A DNA stretch of 5,205 nt from the NCBI GenBank assembly GCA_950071955.1, contig CATMOC010000315.1:1-5205 (forward strand), read 5' to 3'. Within the stretch, counting starts at the first letter, position 1. Each line of letters opens with the position of its first letter. The position numbers were made by a program, and so were the translations under genes. Shown piece by piece: positions 1-5,205 of this stretch. The DNA comes from an uncultured Mesorhizobium sp. GTDB lineage: Bacteria > Pseudomonadota > Alphaproteobacteria > Rhizobiales > Rhizobiaceae. Below the pieces are notes generated by a model. That model was not told the DNA's origin and ran no database searches. It worked only from the letters and a program-made list of their open reading frames with translations.

Positions 1-225
1 GTACGGACCGCCAGGAACGCCGCCGCTATCGAAGACGCCATCGGTCTCGGCCCAGCCGTAGCCGCCATGTATACCGATGTAGACGCCCGTCCAGTCGTAG
101 ACCACGGGCGCTGCAACCGGCGCGACATAGGGTTCGACCACGTCCGCTGCCAAGGAGGGCCCTGCGAATCCAACAGCCGCGCCAAGCACCGCAAGTTTCG
201 CAATCTCGCAAATCCTCGAATTCAT
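1..225 (-). CDS. Omp25/Omp31-family outer-membrane beta-barrel protein, N-terminal part (cut by window edge)
   Basis: Seventy-five residues are visible; the rest lies to the left of the window. Residues 1-26 look like a Sec signal peptide: a short N-region with Arg4 and Lys10, a hydrophobic stretch LAVLGAAVGFAG (11-22), and a Ser-Leu-Ala signal peptidase site with cleavage probably after Ala26. A linker rich in Val, Ala and Pro follows, then YDWTGVYIGIHGGYGW (43-58). This is the typical first beta-strand of small rhizobial and Brucella porins (Omp25, Omp31, RopB), which form an 8-stranded barrel in the outer membrane and help envelope integrity. Start choice: ATG at 225-223 has GGAGAGG (minus strand, 240-234) 8 nt upstream, and no earlier in-frame start is plausible nearby. 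The gene is transcribed divergently from the helicase. Which paralogue it is cannot be told from the N-terminus alone. Confidence 0.9.
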   Translation of the reverse strand, partial: MNSRICEIAKLAVLGAAVGFAGPSLAADVVEPYVAPVAAPVVYDWTGVYIGIHGGYGWAETDGVFDSGGVPGGPY

Positions 226-338
226 TCCTGCATCCTCTCCATCAAGATCGACAGACCGGCCCCGCATTCCGAATCTGCTGAGTGACAAAAATAACAGCGT
301 TGCCGACGCTCCCCTAGTGCGAAATTACAACACTCTCA

Positions 339-358
339 GACCAAGTTCACAGTTGGTC
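339..358. repeat. Inverted repeat, 6-bp arms (GACCAA/TTGGTC), operator candidate
   Basis: Arms GACCAA (339-344) and TTGGTC (353-358) are perfect inverted copies around an 8-bp spacer. The element overlaps the weak -35 box proposed for the leftward porin gene, so a dimeric regulator bound here could block or shape its transcription. As RNA it could form a hairpin with an 8-nt loop, but no T-run follows on either strand, so a terminator is unlikely. Six-bp arms can arise by chance; no known regulator is assigned. Confidence 0.4.
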
Positions 359-381
359 GAGGGGGGCTCAACTACTGCTTC

Positions 382-395
382 TTAACCTGTGTTAA
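382..395. repeat. Dyad TTAAC-CTGT-GTTAA, operator candidate
   Basis: The arms TTAAC (382-386) and GTTAA (391-395) are perfect inverted copies around CTGT. The two TTAA cores are separated by 6 bp. This resembles, but does not match, the CtrA cell-cycle regulator site, which is TTAA-N7-TTAA(C) in related bacteria. It lies in the AT-rich part of the divergent region and could serve either gene. Function is unassigned. Confidence 0.35.
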
Positions 396-460
396 TATCT
401 GCTATCTTCCGCGCCTGGGTTCCGACCACGCCTTGGCCGCCCACCGAGTCTCCCGGGCAT

Positions 461-485
461 GGAACCGAAGGCGCGCCCGTCCGTT
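461..485 (+). promoter_or_regulatory. Candidate EcfG (general stress sigma factor) promoter for the helicase gene
   Basis: GGAAC (461-465) and CGTT (482-485) are separated by 16 bp. This exactly matches the GGAAC-N16/17-CGTT consensus described for EcfG-type sigma factors that run the general stress response in alphaproteobacteria. It is oriented toward the helicase gene. Transcription would start near 491-495 and give a leader of about 130 nt. GGAAC also occurs at 499-503 and 548-552, but neither copy has CGTT at the right distance. The motif is seen directly; its use as a promoter is inference. Confidence 0.5.
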
Positions 486-513
486 GCAAATCAGGTACGG
501 AACGAGCGCAAGG

Positions 514-542
514 TTGACATTTTCCGCGCTGCACCGTAACGC
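514..542 (+). promoter_or_regulatory. Possible housekeeping promoter for the helicase gene
   Basis: A perfect TTGACA -35 box lies at 514-519. At 17 bp spacing the -10 position reads TAACGC (537-542), a poor match, although alphaproteobacterial -10 boxes are often degenerate. Transcription would begin near 549 and give a leader of about 75 nt that includes both downstream hairpins. Confidence is limited by the weak -10. Confidence 0.35.
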
Positions 543-556
543 CACCAGGAACCATT

Positions 557-593
557 GGGCCGCTTGAGCCCGCGCGCAGCGCCCGCAGGGCGC
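557..593 (+). other. Two tandem GC-rich hairpins in the helicase leader
   Basis: The first hairpin pairs GGGC (557-560) with GCCC (568-571) around a 7-nt loop. The second pairs GCGCCC (579-584) with GGGCGC (588-593) around a 3-nt loop. Right after it comes GGTATAAATACC (594-605), itself a 5-bp inverted repeat. Together these place compact structure 20-65 nt upstream of the start codon, where it could influence ribosome access or mRNA stability. No U-run follows, so it is not an intrinsic terminator. The pairing is visible; a regulatory role is inference. Confidence 0.35.
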
Positions 594-615
594 GGTATAA
601 ATACCAAAGATAATC

Positions 616-620
616 GAGAG
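616..620 (+). promoter_or_regulatory. Ribosome-binding site deciding the GTG start of the helicase
   Basis: GAGAG lies 3 nt before the GTG at 624-626 (5 nt counted from its first GAG). The alternative upstream in-frame TTG at 555 lacks a comparable site, and its codons run through the leader hairpins. Confidence 0.5.
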
Positions 621-623
621 ATC

Positions 624-2204
<1,581 letters not shown>

Positions 2205-2210
2205 TTGTCC

Positions 2211-2232
2211 GGGTCCGCGCTCTCGCGGCCCC
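2211..2232 (+). terminator. GC-rich hairpin after the helicase gene (weak terminator candidate)
   Basis: GGGTCCGCG (2211-2219) pairs with CGCGGCCCC (2224-2232) around a CTCT loop: nine positions with one T-C mismatch, starting 7 nt after the stop codon. No T-run follows, so it is not a classical intrinsic terminator. It may stabilise the 3' end or act with Rho. A second, weaker inverted repeat GCCAGG/CCTGGC (15-nt loop) follows within the next 40 nt. Confidence 0.35.
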
Positions 2233-2276
2233 ACAGCCCGCCTTTCGCCAGGCCGAACACGTCCTTTCCTGGCCCA

Positions 2277-2305
2277 TCACCATTGCGTCGCTGGCGGTAG
2301 ATAAT
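2277..2305 (+). promoter_or_regulatory. Weak promoter candidate for the transporter gene
   Basis: GATAAT at 2300-2305 matches five of six positions of the -10 consensus and is the most AT-rich spot between the helicase and the transporter. At 17 bp spacing the -35 position reads TCACCA (2277-2282), which is poor, so an activator or a different start would be needed. Read-through from the helicase gene (gap 160 bp) is an alternative. Confidence 0.25.
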
Positions 2306-2318
2306 GCCTCGCCGCTTT

Positions 2319-2340
2319 CCCATCGTTCCGGACGATAGGG
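2319..2340 (+). repeat. Inverted repeat ATCGT-TCCGG-ACGAT before the transporter, operator or leader hairpin
   Basis: ATCGT (2322-2326) and ACGAT (2332-2336) are perfect inverted copies around a 5-nt centre. Flanking CCC (2319-2321) can extend the stem with GGG (2338-2340) if A2337 bulges out. The element lies between the putative -10 box and the ribosome-binding site at 2355. It is therefore placed where a repressor could bind, or where an RNA hairpin could affect expression of the transporter. Confidence 0.4.
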
Positions 2341-2354
2341 GCGCGTTGCGTCCG

Positions 2355-2359
2355 GGAGG
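2355..2359 (+). promoter_or_regulatory. Strong ribosome-binding site supporting a TTG start
   Basis: GGAGG ends 5 nt before TTG at 2365-2367, the ideal distance. No ATG or GTG in frame nearby has a comparable site, and the hydrophobic first helix begins about 18 residues later, so the rare TTG start is well supported. Confidence 0.8.
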
Positions 2360-2364
2360 AAGAC

Positions 2365-3591
2365 TTGACCCACACCGCGGCCGCAGACAGCCATGCGCCG
2401 GACGGCAGCCATGCTTGGTTCCGTCTCGGCATCTGCATGCTGCTCGGCACAATCGGCAGCGTGGGCATGTGGGCGATCGTGGTCATCCTGCCCGCAGCGC
2501 AGGCGGATTTCGGCGTCAGCCGCGGCGAGGCATCCCTCCCCTACACGCTGACCATGGTCGGTTTCGCCATCGGCAACGTGGTGATCGGCCGCTTCGTCGA
2601 CCGCATGGGCGTGGTGGTTCCGATCTCGGTGGCGGCGGTGATTTCGGCGGTTGGCTTCGTCGCAGCCGGACTCGCGCCGAGCAACTGGATGCTCGCGGCC
2701 GCGCAACTCCTGATCGGAATCGGAACCGCGGCGACCTTCGGGCCGCTGATGGCGGACGTGTCGCGCTGGTTTGAGCGGCACCGCGGCATCGCGGTCGCAG
2801 GGGCGGCGAGCGGCAACTACATCGCCGGCACGATCTGGCCCTGGGTCGTGACCTGGGGAATGACGACGGAAGGATGGCGCGTCACCTGCGCCGCCATCGG
2901 CGTCTTCTGTCTCATCACCATCGTGCCGCTGGCACTCTTCCTCAAAGCGCGGCCGCCGGAGACCGATGGCGGCAGTGCCGGGACTGCACCGCAGCCCAAG
3001 TTCAAGATCGACCTCTCGCCGCGGGCACTGCAATGGCTGCTGATCGTCGCCGGCGTCGGCTGCTGCGTGGCCATGTCGATGCCGCAGGTACACATCGTCG
3101 CCTACTGCGCGGATCTCGGCTACGGCGTGGCGCGCGGCGCGGAAATGCTGTCGCTGATGCTCGCGGCCGGCATCGTCAGCCGTCTGCTCTCCGGCGTCGT
3201 GGCCGACCGCATCGGCGGGGTGAAGACGCTGCTCATCGGCTCGGTGCTGCAGGGTTTGTCGCTGCTGCTCTACATTCCCTTCGACGGTCTCGTCTCGCTC
3301 TACGTCGTCTCGTTCATCTTCGGCCTTTCGCAGGGCGGCATCGTGCCGTGCTACGCCATCATCGTGCGGGAGTACCTGCCGCCGCGCGAGGCCGGCGAGC
3401 GCATCGGGATCGTCATCATGGCGACAATCGTGGGCATGGCCCTCGGCGGCTGGCTGTCGGGCGTGATCTACGACATCACCGGCTCCTACGCCGCCGCCTT
3501 CATCAACGGCATCGGGTGGAACGTGCTCAACGTTTCGGTGATGCTGTTGATCCTGACGCGGACGCGCCGGCGCCGCGAGGCTTTCGCCTGA
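2365..3591 (+). CDS. Major facilitator superfamily (MFS) transporter, 12 membrane helices
   Basis: This 408-residue inner-membrane secondary transporter is probably driven by the proton gradient. Hydrophobic segments fall near 19-43, 58-76, 84-102, 106-128, 140-163, 172-194, then a hydrophilic central loop (195-220), and 222-246, 258-278, 286-304, 308-330, 346-368, 374-396: the usual 6+6 layout. The MFS loop motif appears as GRFVDRMG (75-82) between helices 2 and 3 and is repeated as GVVADRIGG (277-285) between helices 8 and 9. The segment WFERHRGIAVAGAASGNYIAGTIWP (split as 135-146 and 147-159) is typical of the monocarboxylate/oxalate-formate-like branch, which suggests an organic acid substrate; the substrate itself cannot be read from sequence. 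The N-terminal 18 residues are polar with three His. The C-terminus is very basic (RTRRRR, cytoplasmic by the positive-inside rule). Its stop codon touches that of the convergent RAM-domain gene. Confidence 0.92.
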   Translation: MTHTAAADSHAPDGSHAWFRLGICMLLGTIGSVGMWAIVVILPAAQADFGVSRGEASLPYTLTMVGFAIGNVVIGRFVDRMGVVVPISVAAVISAVGFVAAGLAPSNWMLAAAQLLIGIGTAATFGPLMADVSRWFERHRGIAVAGAASGNYIAGTIWPWVVTWGMTTEGWRVTCAAIGVFCLITIVPLALFLKARPPETDGGSAGTAPQPKFKIDLSPRALQWLLIVAGVGCCVAMSMPQVHIVAYCADLGYGVARGAEMLSLMLAAGIVSRLLSGVVADRIGGVKTLLIGSVLQGLSLLLYIPFDGLVSLYVVSFIFGLSQGGIVPCYAIIVREYLPPREAGERIGIVIMATIVGMALGGWLSGVIYDITGSYAAAFINGIGWNVLNVSVMLLILTRTRRRREAFA

Positions 3592-3828
3592 TCAGAACGC
3601 CTTGAAGGTCAGCGTCGTGAGGGTCCGAAAGATGCCCGGTACGTTGGCGACGTTCTCGTCGATGAACTTGCCGATGTCGACGCTGTCGTCGATGTAGAGC
3701 TTCATCAAGAGGTCGTAGTCGCCGCTGGTGGAATAGAGTTCCGACGCGATCTCGCGCTCGAAGATCGCGTCCGCGACTTCGTACGTCTTTCCCGGATGGC
3801 ACTGGACCTGGACGAATACGGCTCTCAT
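3592..3828 (-). CDS. Stand-alone Lrp/AsnC ligand-binding (RAM) domain protein
   Basis: This 78-residue protein consists only of the RAM (AsnC ligand-binding) domain; there is no helix-turn-helix. It runs MRAVFVQVQCHPG, then the GDYDLLMK core (36-43, the conserved Gly-x-Tyr-Asp motif near the amino-acid binding loop), then VPGIFRTLTTLTFKAF at the end. Such small proteins form dimers and higher rings, and may bind amino acids or mix with full-length Lrp proteins to modulate them. Start choice: ATG at 3828-3826 has GGAG (minus strand, 3837-3834) 5 nt upstream. An ATG 15 codons further upstream would add residues that do not fit the domain. It is the last gene of a probable leftward operon, 64 bp after the hydrolase, and stops directly against the transporter stop codon. 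Confidence 0.88.
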   Translation of the reverse strand: MRAVFVQVQCHPGKTYEVADAIFEREIASELYSTSGDYDLLMKLYIDDSVDIGKFIDENVANVPGIFRTLTTLTFKAF

Positions 3829-3852
3829 TCGCACTCCATCTATCGCATGTGA

Positions 3853-3865
3853 CCGGCCTGGCCGG
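3853..3865. repeat. Perfect 13-bp palindrome CCGGCC-T-GGCCGG
   Basis: Six-bp arms meet around a single T in the 64-bp gap between the hydrolase and the RAM-domain gene. In RNA, a 4-bp stem (CCGG/CCGG) with a 5-nt loop can form. It may be an operator half-site, an mRNA processing or stability element, or chance in GC-rich DNA. Confidence 0.35.
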
Positions 3866-3892
3866 CTTGCCACCGACCTTCCGCCCTGCGCC

Positions 3893-4723
3893 CTAGCCTG
3901 TCAACAAGGTGCGCGTCAGCGCATGGGTCGGATCGGCCAACCCGTCGATGACGTTGAAATGGTGGCGGTCGGGCTCTTCCACGCAGGACGTCTCGGCGCC
4001 GCAGCCGATCCACGCATTGGCAAGCAGCGCATTCTGGCGGATGAACTCCGAGCGCTCCCCCGCCCCGACCCAGCAGCAGATGCGGGCGCCGGGCGCCGGT
4101 TCGAGCAGCGCGGGGCTTTCCGAAAGCGCTTCGCCATCATCGATGTGCAGGGTCTGGTTCTGCTCGATGCGCATGATCGGACGCAGGTCGTGCACGCCGG
4201 AGATGGACACGACGTTGCGCAGCCGCGAGCGCGTGGCCTCGGAAAGAGGCGTATCGGCGCAGACCATGCGCGAGACGAGGTGGCCGCCGGCCGAATGTCC
4301 TGTCAGGAACATGGGACCGTCGATCTCGCCGGCAGCATGCTCGATCGCGCGGCCGATCTCCCGCGTGATGCCGGCGATGCGGATATCAGGGCAGAGCGTG
4401 TAGGACGGCATCGCCACCGCGAAGCCACTGTCGACGCTTCCCTTTGCCAGGTGCGACCAGAAGCTGCGGTCGAAGCGCAGCCAGTAGCCCCCGTGGACGA
4501 AGACGACGAGGCCCTTCGGCGCGCCGTCGGGAAGGAAGAGATCGTAGGCGTTGCGTTCCCGCTCCCCGTAGCGGACGCCGAGACGGGCGCGGCCACTGGC
4601 CTCCATCTCGTCCCGGTAGGTCTTCGCCGGCACGATCCATGCATCGGGCCATCGATCACCTCCCGGAATGTTCGGGCCGTTCGCGTAGGCGTCGTTCCAG
4701 TCGGCAATGCGGCGGTAGATCAT
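3893..4723 (-). CDS. Alpha/beta hydrolase, arylformamidase (kynurenine formamidase)-like
   Basis: This 276-residue serine hydrolase is probably cytoplasmic (no signal peptide seen). The HGGYW motif (77-81) builds the oxyanion hole. GHSAGG (142-147) is the nucleophile elbow with Ser144. RHHF (253-256) supplies the catalytic His, most likely His255. The SGVHDLRPI segment (175-183) and EFIRQ (226-230) also resemble eukaryotic arylformamidase (AFMID/BNA7), which hydrolyses N-formyl-kynurenine to kynurenine and formate. By eye the acid position before EFIRQ is Glu223, where AFMID has Asp. Substrate is therefore uncertain: other small amides or esters, or carbamoylated compounds, are possible. Start: ATG at 4723-4721 has GGAGGAG 7 nt upstream (minus strand, 4737-4731). 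It is the middle gene of a leftward cluster between an Lrp regulator and a RAM-domain protein, which points to amino-acid-responsive control. Confidence 0.87.
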   Translation of the reverse strand: MIYRRIADWNDAYANGPNIPGGDRWPDAWIVPAKTYRDEMEASGRARLGVRYGERERNAYDLFLPDGAPKGLVVFVHGGYWLRFDRSFWSHLAKGSVDSGFAVAMPSYTLCPDIRIAGITREIGRAIEHAAGEIDGPMFLTGHSAGGHLVSRMVCADTPLSEATRSRLRNVVSISGVHDLRPIMRIEQNQTLHIDDGEALSESPALLEPAPGARICCWVGAGERSEFIRQNALLANAWIGCGAETSCVEEPDRHHFNVIDGLADPTHALTRTLLTG

Positions 4724-4730
4724 CGGCGGC

Positions 4731-4776
4731 CTCCTCCACGGCTTCTAAGCAGGCGCAACGCATCGGGCAAGCCGTG
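4731..4776 (-). promoter_or_regulatory. Inverted repeat abutting the hydrolase ribosome-binding site
   Basis: Read on the minus strand, CACGGCTT (4776-4769) and AAGCCGTG (4744-4737) form a perfect 8-bp inverted repeat with a 24-nt loop. The ribosome-binding site GGAGGAG (4737-4731) begins at the last base of the second arm. A shorter hairpin GCTT-AG-AAGC (4750-4741) competes with the long stem because it uses part of the same arm. The element lies in the 69-bp gap after the Lrp gene. It could be an RNA switch for translation or a DNA operator; no U-run is present. Confidence 0.4.
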
Positions 4777-4793
4777 CCGGCATAAACGCCGCA

Positions 4794-5205
4794 TCATAGC
4801 GCCAGTGCCGTCTCCTGTTTGATATCCTTCAGCACCAGGTTCGTGCGGACGTTGGCGATGCCCGGCAGGCGGAACAGGAAGCCTTCGAGGAAATCGTTGT
4901 AGGCGGCGAGATCGGCACAGACGATGCGCAGGTGATAGTCCGCCTCGCCGGTCGTCGCGAAACAGTCGAGCACCTCCGGCCGGCGCTTCACTTCCGCGAT
5001 GAACGTGTCGACGTGGTTGTGGTCGTGGCGGGTCAGCGAGACGTGGACGATCGCGTGGAAGCCCATGCCGACCGCGGCGGCATCCACGATGGCGCAGTAA
5101 CGGCGGATGATGCCAGCCTCCTCCAGCGCCTTCACGCGCCGCCAGCATGCCGAGGCCGACATTCCCGCGATGTCGGCAAGCTCCTGGTTGGAGACGCGGC
5201 TGTCG
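4794..5205 (-). CDS. Lrp/AsnC-family transcriptional regulator, N-terminus cut by window edge
   Basis: 136 residues are visible, read from base 5204 leftward; about 15-20 N-terminal residues are missing compared with the usual 150-160. The visible part opens with DSRVSNQELADIAG followed by MSASACWRRVKALEEAGII (visible 15-33), the winged helix-turn-helix with its recognition helix. A short linker and a RAM ligand-binding domain (about 50-126) follow, with GEADYHL (86-92) and RLPGIANVRT (112-121). The ending, with LPG...T.....K..K, is close to the global regulator Lrp and to BkdR/PutR-like relatives. These bind amino acids and control their catabolism. An ATG at 5162 lies inside the helix-turn-helix and cannot be the true start, since the reading frame stays open with good family sequence to the edge. 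It is probably the first visible gene of the leftward cluster and a candidate local regulator of the hydrolase. Confidence 0.93.
   Translation of the reverse strand, partial: DSRVSNQELADIAGMSASACWRRVKALEEAGIIRRYCAIVDAAAVGMGFHAIVHVSLTRHDHNHVDTFIAEVKRRPEVLDCFATTGEADYHLRIVCADLAAYNDFLEGFLFRLPGIANVRTNLVLKDIKQETALAL

Larger units (their letters stand above)
226..623. other. Divergent intergenic regulatory region between porin and helicase genes
   Basis: This is about 400 bp with no convincing coding region, between two genes reading outward. Its left half (roughly 280-410) is more AT-rich than the surroundings, as expected for promoters. It contains two inverted repeats (339-358, 382-395), a match to the EcfG stress promoter (461-485), a perfect TTGACA box (514-519) and GC-rich hairpins just before the helicase start. 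GANTC sites, the target of the CcrM cell-cycle methylase in alphaproteobacteria, occur at 271-275 and 446-450. A clear porin promoter was not found; the best guess on the minus strand is a -10 TGTAAT (329-324) with a weak -35 CTGTGA (352-347) at 17 bp spacing. Confidence 0.8.

Noticed and set aside
222..233. Four-codon minus-strand mini-ORF (ATG CAG GAA TGA) overlapping the porin start
   Set aside because: Its ATG directly touches the GGAGAGG site with no spacing, so ribosomes would choose the porin ATG 8 nt away; most likely coincidence.
459..539. 26-codon plus-strand ORF (ATG to TAA) upstream of the helicase, a possible leader peptide
   Set aside because: It has no ribosome-binding site, has no recognisable sequence, and would begin upstream of the transcript start if either proposed promoter is used.
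499..552. Two further GGAAC motifs (499-503, 548-552) as extra EcfG promoters
   Set aside because: Neither has CGTT 16-17 bp downstream.
2271..2310. Possible sigma-54 promoter before the transporter (TGG...TTGC and TGG...TGC patterns)
   Set aside because: The GG-to-GC spacing is 12 or 11 bp, not the required 10 bp.
3923..4822. 299-codon plus-strand ORF opposite the hydrolase
   Set aside because: No domain or ribosome-binding site was found, and it mirrors a well-supported alpha/beta hydrolase on the other strand.
4794..5162. ATG at 5162 as the start of the Lrp gene
   Set aside because: It falls inside the helix-turn-helix, and family-like sequence continues in frame to the window edge, so the real start is outside the window.

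Overview
This is a GC-rich stretch of bacterial chromosome. It most likely comes from an alphaproteobacterium of the Hyphomicrobiales (Rhizobiales; Mesorhizobium/Phyllobacteriaceae-like). Three things suggest this: an Omp25/Omp31-type outer-membrane protein carrying the hallmark DWTGVYIG..GGYGW segment, a DEAD-box helicase of the rhizobial RhlE type, and a sequence matching the alphaproteobacterial EcfG (general stress) promoter. The genus assignment is inference. Coding density is high. I see no mobile element, CRISPR array, tRNA or rRNA.

Layout: (1) 1-225, minus strand: the N-terminal 75 residues of a secreted beta-barrel porin, cut by the left edge. (2) 226-623: a divergent non-coding region of about 400 bp. 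It holds two inverted repeats, an EcfG-type promoter match (461-485), a TTGACA-type -35 box (514-519) and two GC-rich hairpins in the probable leader of the next gene. (3) 624-2204, plus: RhlE-like ATP-dependent RNA helicase with a long basic, disordered tail. (4) 2205-2364: a hairpin after the helicase, then an AT-rich -10-like box, an operator-like dyad and a strong ribosome-binding site. (5) 2365-3591, plus: a 12-helix major facilitator transporter starting at TTG. (6) 3592-5205, minus: three genes reading leftward, in transcription order an Lrp-type regulator (start lies beyond the right edge), an alpha/beta hydrolase resembling arylformamidase (kynurenine formamidase), and a 78-residue stand-alone Lrp ligand-binding (RAM) domain. 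The gaps between them are 69 and 64 bp.

How the genes may work together: the three minus-strand genes look like an operon in which a full Lrp regulator and a DNA-binding-free RAM protein bracket one enzyme. Lrp/AsnC proteins regulate amino-acid catabolism, including kynurenine pathways in some bacteria, so a role in tryptophan/kynurenine or a related amide/ester breakdown is a reasonable but unproven guess. The transporter converges on this cluster, with stop codons exactly back to back (TGATCA), and could move a related small organic acid. The helicase and porin are probably functionally separate from that cluster. All gene families here are known; the less ordinary points are the regulatory sites and the Lrp/hydrolase/RAM arrangement.
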